Translations under genes and position numbers: made by a program | The notes under the pieces: model-generated | The model's input: only the letters and a program-made list of their open reading frames with translations | What the model was told of the DNA's origin: nothing | Database searches by the model: none | Shown: positions 25,333 through 33,923 of the stretch, piece after piece | Position numbering within the stretch: the stretch's first letter is position 1 | How the letters are laid out: every line of letters starts with the position of its first letter | Assembly: GCA_958366985.1 (NCBI GenBank) | Contig: CATXDC010000014.1 | Coordinates: 17,057 to 81,056 of the forward strand | Length of the DNA stretch: 64,000 nucleotides | Reading direction: 5' to 3' | From: an uncultured Oscillospiraceae bacterium | GTDB taxonomy: Bacteria; Bacillota; Clostridia; Oscillospirales; Acutalibacteraceae

Positions 25333-27223
25333 TATTATCGCCTCCTTCATATGGCAAAAGAATCGTAGCAACAGCTCCGCCGGATGAAACATTATCTATT
25401 CTTATGGTTCCTCCAAAGTTTTCTATAATATCACGGCAGAGTGAAAGGCCTATACCGCTGCTGTTGTCGCCGCTGTAACCTCTCTCGAATATATAAGGCA
25501 GCTTTTCACTGGTAATTCCTTCTCCGTTATCCAAAATTGAAATACGTACAGATTTATATACCCGTTCTGCACTTAAAATTATCTTTCCGTCTTGAGTGTG
25601 ACGGTTTGAATTGGTGATAAGATTATATAAAACCTGAAACAAAGCGTCATCATTGCCTTTGACAAAAAGATTTTCTTCAGGAAAATTAACCAAAATGGTA
25701 TTGTGATTTTTACTGCAGACAGGAGTACAGAATTTTTCTGTTCTGCTGAAAAGCTCCCTTACATTTACAGTACCTATTATTATTTCATTTTGTCTGTCGC
25801 AGGCAGAAGCACTCAGCTGCTCAACAAGAAGCCCCAGTCTCACAGCTTCCTGCTGGATAATATCAAGATTCTGAACCGTTTCGGAAGTAACTGCGTTTTT
25901 TTCAATCTGTTTAATGGTAAGTCCTGCATAGCTTCCCATAACAGTAAGGGGAGTTTTAAGCTCATGACCTACATTTGCCATAAAATCCGCCTTCATCTTT
26001 GAAAGCTCGGTAAGATTATTTTTCTCCCTTATAATTTCAAGTTCTCTTTTTCTACTCTCCTTAAGCTCGTTTTCTGTTCTCATGAAATTAACTGTAAGAG
26101 CTATAGCATTTGCAGAAACAAAAATCAAAACTCCGGCTTCAAGGATATTGGTTTCGCCGTAATTTATGTAAACGATACTATCAAGAAATGCTAAAATTCC
26201 AAATACAACTCCACCTATCAGTATAAGCATCTGTTCACTTTTGAGTAAATGTTTTTCTGTAAAATACCATTTTGTAACACTGATAAGTATTGAAAAGATT
26301 ATTATTGCTCCGCAAAGACTCAAAATGTAAGGCGAAAGAGCCAAAAGCTTTAAATACGTATCAAAAGGAAATACAACACACAAAACTGCGCTTCCTCCTG
26401 ACAGAATGAACACTGTAAATTTAGAAAACTTTCCCATAGTGTTTTCAAACATCTTATCTAAATACAGCAAAACAAAAAATAAGAAGAGAAAGCTCGCAAC
26501 ACTGTCAAATCTCATTCTGAATTGCCAGCCTGTATCGGGATACAGCATGGCAAATATCTGAGGCGGCGAAAAAAGCTCGCTTGCCGTTAAAGCTCCGCAG
26601 GTGCAGGCAAACCATAAAAATCTTCTGTATCTTGTGAAAAATATGTATGTGGCAAAAAATATAAGCATCATCGCAATGACTGCGCCAATAGGCAGTGTGT
26701 TTGAAAAAAACATCAGGTTCGTAAGCCCGCTGAGCATCGACGATGTTCCGACATAAAGTCCGCTGAAAGATTCTTTAGTAAGGCGTGTTATATCATTTCT
26801 TTGAACAACTATTTCAGTCAGTTCATTTTTAACTGTAAAGCTTGCAAAATTACATCTGGGTTCCTGTGCAAGACTGTTGTTTTTAACAGAATTGGCAGAG
26901 CCTGACTGGATCATAAGTTCCCCATCAACCCATATTTTCTGAAAGTTTGAAGTACTGTTTTCATATATTGAAAATACTTTGCCTACAGGCAGCGGCAGCA
27001 AAATCCTGTATGTACATACCTTTGTGGCATTATTACCGTCAACATAAACCGGAGAAAGATTCTTTGCCGATTCTCCTTTAAAATCATCAGGAGTATACAT
27101 TTTTTCGGTTCTAGTTTCCAGCAATTCCCTTTGATTTGTATCCACTGAAAAAACCAGAGAAAAAATTGTAAAAATCAAAACAAATATTATAGTTGTGCCG
27201 ACAGCAATTTTGCTTCTGGTCAC
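25304..27223 (-). CDS. Histidine kinase with 7TMR-DISM-like sensor
   Basis: A 639-residue membrane sensor. One N-terminal helix is followed by an outside domain of about 140 residues (roughly 30-175) and then seven hydrophobic helices (about 175-385), the arrangement of 7TMR-DISM receptors that bind carbohydrate-like ligands. After a short coiled linker comes the HisKA site ANVGHELKTPL (His near residue 420) and the ATPase domain with NLITNSNRH, LDNGEG and SSGIGLSLCRDII. The start is GTG with AAAGGAGG upstream. It lies between the symporter (36-base gap) and its response regulator (overlap). Co-transcription with a transporter suggests it senses the transported compound or uptake state, which is inference. 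Confidence 0.88.
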   Translation of the reverse strand: MTRSKIAVGTTIIFVLIFTIFSLVFSVDTNQRELLETRTEKMYTPDDFKGESAKNLSPVYVDGNNATKVCTYRILLPLPVGKVFSIYENSTSNFQKIWVDGELMIQSGSANSVKNNSLAQEPRCNFASFTVKNELTEIVVQRNDITRLTKESFSGLYVGTSSMLSGLTNLMFFSNTLPIGAVIAMMLIFFATYIFFTRYRRFLWFACTCGALTASELFSPPQIFAMLYPDTGWQFRMRFDSVASFLFLFFVLLYLDKMFENTMGKFSKFTVFILSGGSAVLCVVFPFDTYLKLLALSPYILSLCGAIIIFSILISVTKWYFTEKHLLKSEQMLILIGGVVFGILAFLDSIVYINYGETNILEAGVLIFVSANAIALTVNFMRTENELKESRKRELEIIREKNNLTELSKMKADFMANVGHELKTPLTVMGSYAGLTIKQIEKNAVTSETVQNLDIIQQEAVRLGLLVEQLSASACDRQNEIIIGTVNVRELFSRTEKFCTPVCSKNHNTILVNFPEENLFVKGNDDALFQVLYNLITNSNRHTQDGKIILSAERVYKSVRISILDNGEGITSEKLPYIFERGYSGDNSSGIGLSLCRDIIENFGGTIRIDNVSSGGAVATILLPYEGGDNNEQKSDIAY

Positions 27224-27259
27224 CGCTGAACCTCCTTTAAATTCCCTCTAGTTACTCTT

Positions 27260-28717
27260 TTACTTCTCAGGTGTGTTTTCACCTTTCGACTTTTTAATAA
27301 ATTCTTCCGCCTTTTCTGTTTCAGACGGAGTAATTAAACTTACAAAAACATAGACAATCAGCGACATAGCTACTCCGAAAATCACCTGAAGCGCCGATTG
27401 CGGTTCCCAGAATGACGGAAGCTGAACACCGAAACCTATAATCAGATTATAAAGGCAATATACAATTCCAACAGCCATTGAAGCTACCGCTCCCTTGCTG
27501 TTTCCCCTCTTCCAGAAAAATCCCATTACAAGGGGCACAAACACACCAGTGGTGATAATATCAGAAGCCATCCATGAAATTTCGAGAATGGATCTTATTT
27601 TAAGTGAAATGAGAAGCGCAACCGCCGTTACAAAAAGAGTGGCAAATCTCGAAAATTTAAGCTTCTTTTCTTCGCTCTCCTTTTTTCCTACAAGGTCTAT
27701 TGAAAGAGTCATTGCACCGGTATTGATGAGGGAATCCATTGTAGACATAATAGCCGCAGAAATTCCCACAAATACCAAAGCTCCAAGCACCGGATTCATA
27801 TACTGCGTTACAATAGCTGTAACTACTCCGCCCTGAGGGAGCTTATCGAAAAGAGTTATTCCCGCCATACCGGTAAACACTACCATAAGATAAAGAGGAA
27901 TATAAGCAAAGAAACTCATAACGGTCATTTTTCTTGCATCTTTGTCGTTTCTTGCAGCGGAAATTCGCTGCCATACGTTTGCCTGAATAACCCATGCTCC
28001 TCCAAAGGTTATCACATAAACCATATACTTCTGTGCTCCTGCGGAAAAACTCATATATCCTGTCTTTCCTGCCTGCTCAGCTGCAAGAGCGATATTGTCA
28101 AATCCGCCGGAATTTACCATTGCTACAATAAATACAATGAGAGCGGAAATTGCAAGGAGTACAAACTGAATGATATCCGTAAGCACAACTCCACGGAATC
28201 CTCCAAACATGGAATAAATGAGAACTATAGCAGTACCCACCAGTACGGCAACTTCATAGTTCATGCCGAGATATGTACCGAAAAAGCTTCCTATACCCAC
28301 CATCTGTGATGCTGCGTTAAGAGTCATGAATACAAGAATCATAACCGAAAGAAGCTTTGCTGCAAGAGGAGAATACCTTGCGCTCATCATTTCGCCCTGA
28401 GTGAGATACCCTACACGGCGTATACCTTTGGCGCCGAGAATCATGAGAAACGTGGAGAGAAGCACCGGCACGCCATAGTACCAGAACGCTCCCAGTCCGT
28501 CACTGTAAGCAAGGTCGGCGGTGGAAATTGCCGAACCCGCTCCCCACCATGAAGCTATAAACGTAATTGAAAGCGCCCAGAAAGGCAGTGTTCTTCCTGC
28601 AAAAAAGTAATCCTCAACAGTATGGTTTTTCTTTTCCTTGGTAACCGCTATAAGCAATACAGCAAAATATATAAGAAGTCCCACAAGGGATATAGCTTTC
28701 AGCAAAACAAACACCAC
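27260..28717 (-). CDS. Sodium:solute symporter (SSS family)
   Basis: About 485 residues with some 13 hydrophobic helices. The N-terminal EDYFFAGRTLPFWALSITFIASWWGAGS and the GFRGVVLTDIIQF segment are hallmarks of the SSS family (PF00474), which drives uptake of sugars, sialic acid, amino acids or other solutes with Na+. The substrate is unknown. The start is uncertain: GTG 28717 is the longest frame, but GGGGTGG at 28714-28720 would better serve a TTG at 28705. It heads a symporter-kinase-regulator operon with its own promoter. Confidence 0.85.
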   Translation of the reverse strand: MVFVLLKAISLVGLLIYFAVLLIAVTKEKKNHTVEDYFFAGRTLPFWALSITFIASWWGAGSAISTADLAYSDGLGAFWYYGVPVLLSTFLMILGAKGIRRVGYLTQGEMMSARYSPLAAKLLSVMILVFMTLNAASQMVGIGSFFGTYLGMNYEVAVLVGTAIVLIYSMFGGFRGVVLTDIIQFVLLAISALIVFIVAMVNSGGFDNIALAAEQAGKTGYMSFSAGAQKYMVYVITFGGAWVIQANVWQRISAARNDKDARKMTVMSFFAYIPLYLMVVFTGMAGITLFDKLPQGGVVTAIVTQYMNPVLGALVFVGISAAIMSTMDSLINTGAMTLSIDLVGKKESEEKKLKFSRFATLFVTAVALLISLKIRSILEISWMASDIITTGVFVPLVMGFFWKRGNSKGAVASMAVGIVYCLYNLIIGFGVQLPSFWEPQSALQVIFGVAMSLIVYVFVSLITPSETEKAEEFIKKSKGENTPEK

Positions 28718-28746
28718 CCCAAAATAACATGAATAAATATATTTAC

Positions 28747-28775
28747 ATAATATTACATCATCAAATAAAATACAA
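28747..28775 (-). promoter_or_regulatory. Promoter of the symporter/two-component operon
   Basis: Minus-strand TTGTAT (28775-28770), a 17-base spacer and TATTAT (28752-28747). Confidence 0.5.
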
Positions 28776-28804
28776 GAACCGTTATTTTCTTATTTGAGAA
28801 AAAG

Positions 28805-28838
28805 AAAATCCGCAGACATAAAATTCTGCGGATTTTTT
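28805..28838 (-). terminator. Terminator of the phosphoesterase gene (works in both directions)
   Basis: An AAATCCGCAGA / TCTGCGGATTT stem with an 8-nt loop; T-rich tracts follow on both strands. The only gene that ends toward it is the minus-strand phosphoesterase. Confidence 0.8.
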
Positions 28839-28917
28839 GTATTCCCTGTGTGCTTTTAACTTAACGCTTTTACAAAATATTTAAGCTTAATAAACACTTA
28901 AAATCAATAAATTATTC

Positions 28918-31008
28918 TTAAAACTGAACTTTTACGAGTCTTCCCGAAAAATCTGCGACAACTATTGCATCTTCAAGAACGATAGGTGTTGAGAGTACAG
29001 GAGAGCCTATATTAATTTTTTCTAAAATTTTTCCTGATTTATCGGCAACATATACATAACCGTCGGAAGCTGCAAAAATCAGCTTTCCGTCCTTTTCGAC
29101 TATGTCGCTTTCAACGGTCTGAGAATCGCCGGAAGTATATGGAGCTGTATAGACAAGTGCTTTACCCACGGGAAGCTCCCATTTTACTTTCTTTTCAGTG
29201 AGTGAATAAGCCAGAACTCCCTTTGTGGCTGTGGGGATATATGCCATATCTCCCGAAACAAGAGGCTTTGCACTGGAGGACAAATTATAACCTTCCATTG
29301 TGGTTTTATTTGTGATATTTCCTGTTGCCAGATCTACGAGCATTATAGCGTCGTCATCAGCTACTATAAGAGTATTTTCATCTACTACGGCAGGTGTGGA
29401 GCTTCTGAAACGAATATCCTCATCCTTGTTTTCCCAAAGCTGCTTTCCTGTGTTCTTATCGAGAGCTACAAGGGCATCCCAGTGTGAGCTTACAATAAGC
29501 TTATCCCCTGCAACTACAAATTCAGCAGGAGAAGTTTCTCCTTTGCCTCTGTCATTATCCCAGACAATTTCACCTGTCTCACCGTTTAATGCGGTTACAT
29601 AGGAAGCATTGCCGGCATATATTACACCGTTATCAGCACAGATTCCCGAACAGGTATTGAGTCCGTTTCCAACGGGAACCTGCTTCTCCCATATAACCTT
29701 GCCGTCAGCGGGATTAATGCAGTATACATATCCTTCAGCAGACTGTGTATAGATTTTTTCGTTCTCCATAACCAGTTTGCTCTTAACTGAGTTTTTGGTT
29801 TCGGTGAACCAAAGCTGCTTGCCTGTTTTTTCATCCATGCAGTAAATTCCGCATTTTGCAGGATAATCATCATAGCTTGTTGCAGCGTAAACTTTACCGT
29901 CATAATACAGCGGATCTGAGAAAACTACGTTTCCGCTCATTTGCTGTGTCCAGACTGCCTTTTCGGCTTCCGGAGTCTTTGTGACATCATAATCATAGTA
30001 AATCATGCTGGTGGAAATTTCACCGGCGGCGTTTACATTTAAGAGTCTTGCTCCGCTTACGGACTGATCTATTCCGCCGCAGTCGGGACGTGCTGTGCTT
30101 ACAGAAAGAACACCGTTCTGCATTTCAACATGATTGTTGTGATAATGACCGTAAATCCATGCAATAAGATTATGCTTTTTAAGGTCAAGGTCTCTTCCAC
30201 TGAAGCTGATAACATAATCCTCAGAGGGAGATTTTGTATGGTTGAAAATTACAACCTTCATATCGGGATCGATATTTTCAAGGTCGTTTTCCAGCCACTT
30301 CCACTTGTCATTTTTATTATATCCTGATTTATAATCTGCCCATCCAAGGAAAGGAGTTACAACATAATGTACGTTGCCTACATTGAAAGAATACCATGTA
30401 GGACCGTAAATGCTTTCATAAAGTTCCTCGCCGTATTTGCCCTCAACAAAATCGTGGTTGCCTATTGTGTAATATACGGGCAGTCCCATATTTTCGCTGT
30501 TCATATCGGATTTATGGCGTTTGAGTCCCGGCTCATAGCAGATATCACCTGTATGTATAAGGAATGCAGGCTTTTCATCCGCAACGGCCTTCTTTACATA
30601 GTTAAGCCAGTCGCCCACTCCGTTTTCTCCGATTTCGGTATCAGAAATCTGAATAAAAGAGTGATCCTCGGCTGCTGTTCTCTCATCCTTTGTGAGAGCA
30701 AAATTATATTCCTCAGTATCCTTGGATGCGGAAATATAAAAATTCTCACAGGTGTAGCCTGAGGGGGTAGTAATAGTGATAAAACGTGTTTTTCTGTACC
30801 CCTTAAGGGTGAACTGTCCGTTTTCATCAGTCTTTACGACATTTCTTCCGTCAGTAACCATGACTCCGGATACAGGATTTCCCGTATCTGCTTCGGTTAC
30901 TTTTCCGCTGTAAGGCCCGCCGGTACGGAAAAATAAAAACAGACCTACCGCTGCAGCAATAATCAGTACAACTGCAACTGAAATTACTGCAATTACTTTT
31001 TTTGACAT
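28918..31008 (-). CDS. Secreted metallophosphoesterase fused to a PQQ-like beta-propeller
   Basis: A 696-residue protein. A single N-terminal helix (about 4-28) anchors it. Residues about 33-105 form a carboxypeptidase-regulatory-like or MetallophosN beta domain (GKVTEADTGNPVSGVMV). The calcineurin-like phosphoesterase follows with ISDTEIG, HTGDICYE, GNHDF, FNHTK and GHYHNNH. The usual D-x-H of the first motif is D-x-E here, so one metal ligand differs. From about 355 to the end come propeller repeats of the GKQLWFTET / GKVIWEKQV / GEIVWDNDR / GKQLWENKD type. The second ATG (31008) is the likely start, as GGAGG lies 7 bases before it. The substrate is unknown; a surface phosphodiesterase is most likely. 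Confidence 0.8.
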   Translation of the reverse strand: MSKKVIAVISVAVVLIIAAAVGLFLFFRTGGPYSGKVTEADTGNPVSGVMVTDGRNVVKTDENGQFTLKGYRKTRFITITTPSGYTCENFYISASKDTEEYNFALTKDERTAAEDHSFIQISDTEIGENGVGDWLNYVKKAVADEKPAFLIHTGDICYEPGLKRHKSDMNSENMGLPVYYTIGNHDFVEGKYGEELYESIYGPTWYSFNVGNVHYVVTPFLGWADYKSGYNKNDKWKWLENDLENIDPDMKVVIFNHTKSPSEDYVISFSGRDLDLKKHNLIAWIYGHYHNNHVEMQNGVLSVSTARPDCGGIDQSVSGARLLNVNAAGEISTSMIYYDYDVTKTPEAEKAVWTQQMSGNVVFSDPLYYDGKVYAATSYDDYPAKCGIYCMDEKTGKQLWFTETKNSVKSKLVMENEKIYTQSAEGYVYCINPADGKVIWEKQVPVGNGLNTCSGICADNGVIYAGNASYVTALNGETGEIVWDNDRGKGETSPAEFVVAGDKLIVSSHWDALVALDKNTGKQLWENKDEDIRFRSSTPAVVDENTLIVADDDAIMLVDLATGNITNKTTMEGYNLSSSAKPLVSGDMAYIPTATKGVLAYSLTEKKVKWELPVGKALVYTAPYTSGDSQTVESDIVEKDGKLIFAASDGYVYVADKSGKILEKINIGSPVLSTPIVLEDAIVVADFSGRLVKVQF

Positions 31009-31137
31009 AATCATCCCTCCGCTCAGCTCTAAGTTTATTTAGTGGCTGAATAAAATAATATAAACAGTTTAACAAAACGAACGATAAAGTCAATTATTTA
31101 AATCAACAAGAAAAAGGGGTGTTTTTTGTACACTGTT

Positions 31138-31995
31138 TTATTTTGATCGGAGAGAATATTGCTTGGGACTGACGCCTTTATATCTTTTGAAGGTCTTTAT
31201 AAAATAGCTTAAATCATTGAATCCGCAGTTGAAGGCAGTCTGGGTGACGCCCATATTGCCGCTGAGCATACACTGGCAGGCACATTCTATACGATAGAAA
31301 TTGACATAATCTATGGGAGTTCTCGAGGTATAAAGCTTAAAGACACTGCAAAGTCTTTTTTCACTAAGTCCCGAAATGGCAGAAAGCTTCTGAAGTGTTA
31401 TTTCACCGGAGTAATTGTTTTCTATCCACTCGATAATATTACGTACAGCCTCAAGCTCTTCACGGTTTTTGGCGGAAATTCCAAGGGAAACCGTATAGGA
31501 ACTTTTTAACAGAAGATAAAAAATACTGTAAAGAACACTGTAAGCTAAAAGCTCATAAAAAGGCTCTTCATTTTTCACAGTTTCAAAAAGCAGGTTTACT
31601 TTTTCGGATATCCTTTCATCAGTCCCTTCAGGGAAAAAGGTCTTTACAGCAAGGGTCTGCCCTGCAAGGGGAGAAAGATATTTTGCAGAGGCATCGCTCC
31701 TGCTTTTTGCCAGCATTGACATATCAAAAACTATACACTCATATACGCAGTTTTGGGGATTTCCGCTGTGGAGGCATCCACAGTTTACAAAAACTATATC
31801 GCCTTTTGTAAGAGTATATTCAACTGTATCCACAAGAAGACACAGTTCCCCCTCCAGAACTCTGATAATTTCAAATTCACGGTGCCAGTGAGCGGGCATT
31901 AAATACTGGGGATGCGAAAAATTTACAAAATAATACTGGAGCGGAAAGGATGAAGATCCATGTGTTTTTTTCTCGTAATAGTCCGTATAGTTCAT
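31138..31995 (-). CDS. AraC-family transcriptional regulator (likely activator of the fucose operon)
   Basis: A 285-residue regulator. The N-terminal cupin-type sugar-binding domain shows PAHWHREFEIIRVLEGE and ends near residue 150; two helix-turn-helix units follow, with ITLQKLSAISGLSEKRLCSVFK and the C-terminal AFNCGFNDLSYFIKTFKRYKGVSPKQY signature. The start ATG at 31995 (MNYTDYY) has TTGGAGG 5 bases upstream; the earlier TTG at 32007 overlaps that RBS. It is transcribed away from fucI with overlapping divergent promoters, the standard setting for a local sugar-responsive activator. L-fucose or L-fuculose-phosphate as the effector is inferred from position only. Confidence 0.88.
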   Translation of the reverse strand: MNYTDYYEKKTHGSSSFPLQYYFVNFSHPQYLMPAHWHREFEIIRVLEGELCLLVDTVEYTLTKGDIVFVNCGCLHSGNPQNCVYECIVFDMSMLAKSRSDASAKYLSPLAGQTLAVKTFFPEGTDERISEKVNLLFETVKNEEPFYELLAYSVLYSIFYLLLKSSYTVSLGISAKNREELEAVRNIIEWIENNYSGEITLQKLSAISGLSEKRLCSVFKLYTSRTPIDYVNFYRIECACQCMLSGNMGVTQTAFNCGFNDLSYFIKTFKRYKGVSPKQYSLRSK

Positions 31996-32048
31996 TTTTG
32001 CCTCCAAAAAGGAAAATCGTTATACTTTTAGGGTCAAATAGCACAAGT

Positions 32049-32077
32049 ATTTTAGCATATCAGCTGATATAATTCAA
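32049..32077. promoter_or_regulatory. Overlapping divergent promoters of araC-type gene and fucI around a 14-bp palindrome
   Basis: Minus strand: TTGAAT (32077-32072), 17-base spacer, TAAAAT (32054-32049) with TG one base before it. Plus strand: extended -10 TGATATAAT (32065-32073) with no recognisable -35, as expected for an activator-dependent promoter. The perfect palindrome ATATCAGCTGATAT (32057-32070) lies within both. Confidence 0.65.
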
Positions 32078-32117
32078 TTATCAATAAAACCGTAAAAAAT
32101 TTAAGGAGGTTTTTAAA

Positions 32118-33914
32118 TTGGCAAAAAGCAGACTTATAGGTGATTACCCCGTAATCGGAATCAGACCCACAATCGACGGCAGAAGAGGATACCTTAAGGT
32201 TCGTGAATCCCTTGAGGAGCAGACAATGAACATGGCTAAAGCCGCCGCAAAACTTTTTGAGGAAAACATCAAGTACTCAAACGGCGAACCTGTAAAGGTA
32301 ATTATTGCCGATACAACTATCGGCCGTGTTGCAGAGGCAGCAGCCTGCGCTGACAAGTTCAAGAAAGCCGGCGTTGACATCACACTTACAGTTACACCCT
32401 GCTGGTGCTACGGCGCTGAAACAATGGACATGGAGCCATCAACAATAAAAGGCGTTTGGGGCTTTAACGGAACTGAGCGTCCCGGCGCAGTTTACCTTGC
32501 ATCAGTTCTTGCAACTCACGCTCAGAAAGGTCTCCCCGCTTTCGGCATCTACGGTCATGATGTATGCGAGGCTGACGACACTTCAATTCCCGAAGACGTT
32601 AAAGAAAAGCTTCTCCGCTTCGGCAGATGCGCAGTTGCAGCAGCTACAATGAGAGGCAAGTCATATCTTCAGATCGGCTCAATCTGCATGGGCATCGGCG
32701 GTTCAATTATAGACCCCGCTTTCATCGAAGACTATCTCGGCATGAGAGTTGAGTCCGTTGACGAGGTTGAAATCATCAGAAGAATGGCAAACGGAATCTA
32801 TGACGAGGCAGAGTTCCAGAAAGCTCTCAAATGGACTAAGGAAAACTGCAAGGAAGGCTTTGACAAGAATCCTCCCGAGGTTCAGAAGACTCCCGAAGAG
32901 AAAGAAAAGGACTGGGAGTTTGTTGTTAAGATGATGTGCATCATCAAGGACCTTATGAACGGCAACGAAAATCTTCCCGAGGGCTGTGAGGAAGAGCGTG
33001 TAGGTCATAACGCTATCGCAGCAGGTTTCCAGGGTCAGAGACAGTGGACAGACTTCTATCCCAACTGCGACTTTGCAGAGGCACTGCTCAACACATCCTT
33101 TGACTGGAACGGAGCAAGAGAACCGTACATCCTTGCAACAGAAAACGATGTTCTCAACGGTCTCGGCATGATGTTCATGAAGCTCCTTACAAACAGAGCT
33201 CAGATTTTCGCAGACGTACGTACATACTGGAGCCCCGAAGCTGTTAAAAAGGCAACAGGCTATGACATTGAGGGCGTAGCAAAAGAAGCCGGCGGATTCA
33301 TCCACCTTATCAACTCCGGCGCTGCCTGCCTTGACGCCTGCGGACAGGCAAAAGATGAAAACGGCAACGGCACAATGAAGCAGTGGTTCGATGTTACAGA
33401 GGAAGACCAGAAAGCTATCCTTGACGCTACCACATGGAACTCCGCAGACTTTGGCTATTTCAGAGGCGGCGGATATTCTTCAAGATTCCTTACAGAGGCT
33501 GAAATGCCCTGCACAATGATAAGACTTAACCTTGTTAAGGGTCTCGGCCCCGTTGTACAGATTGCAGAGGGCTGGACAATCAAGCTTCCCGACGAGGTAT
33601 CCGATAAGCTCTGGAAGCGTACAGACTACACATGGCCCTGCACATGGTTCGCTCCCAGAACAACAGGCAAAGGCGCATTCAAGACAGCATACGACGTTAT
33701 GAACAACTGGGGCGCAAACCACGGCGCAATCAGCTACGGCCACATCGGCGCAGACCTTATCACCCTTTGCTCAATGCTTCGTATCCCCGTTTCAATGCAC
33801 AACGTTGACGAAGATAAGATCTTCCGTCCCGCCGCATGGAACGCATTCGGCATGGACAAAGAGGGACAGGATTTCAGAGCCTGTGCTGCATACGGCCCCA
33901 TGTACAAAAAATAA
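32118..33914 (+). CDS. fucI: L-fucose isomerase
   Basis: FucI converts L-fucose to L-fuculose in the cytoplasm using Mn2+. The 598 residues align along the whole length as I know the family: RPTIDGRRGYLKVRESLEEQ at the start, TPCWCYGAETMDM and GSICMGIGGSIIDP. The catalytic Glu (342) and Asp (366) lie in ATENDVLNG and FADVRTYW with the same 24-residue spacing as in the E. coli enzyme. The start is TTG with AAGGAGG 8 bases upstream. It is the first gene of fucI-kinase-fucA. Strong use of C-ending codons suggests high expression. Confidence 0.96.
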   Translation: MAKSRLIGDYPVIGIRPTIDGRRGYLKVRESLEEQTMNMAKAAAKLFEENIKYSNGEPVKVIIADTTIGRVAEAAACADKFKKAGVDITLTVTPCWCYGAETMDMEPSTIKGVWGFNGTERPGAVYLASVLATHAQKGLPAFGIYGHDVCEADDTSIPEDVKEKLLRFGRCAVAAATMRGKSYLQIGSICMGIGGSIIDPAFIEDYLGMRVESVDEVEIIRRMANGIYDEAEFQKALKWTKENCKEGFDKNPPEVQKTPEEKEKDWEFVVKMMCIIKDLMNGNENLPEGCEEERVGHNAIAAGFQGQRQWTDFYPNCDFAEALLNTSFDWNGAREPYILATENDVLNGLGMMFMKLLTNRAQIFADVRTYWSPEAVKKATGYDIEGVAKEAGGFIHLINSGAACLDACGQAKDENGNGTMKQWFDVTEEDQKAILDATTWNSADFGYFRGGGYSSRFLTEAEMPCTMIRLNLVKGLGPVVQIAEGWTIKLPDEVSDKLWKRTDYTWPCTWFAPRTTGKGAFKTAYDVMNNWGANHGAISYGHIGADLITLCSMLRIPVSMHNVDEDKIFRPAAWNAFGMDKEGQDFRACAAYGPMYKK

Positions 33915-33923
33915 GGTGGACAT

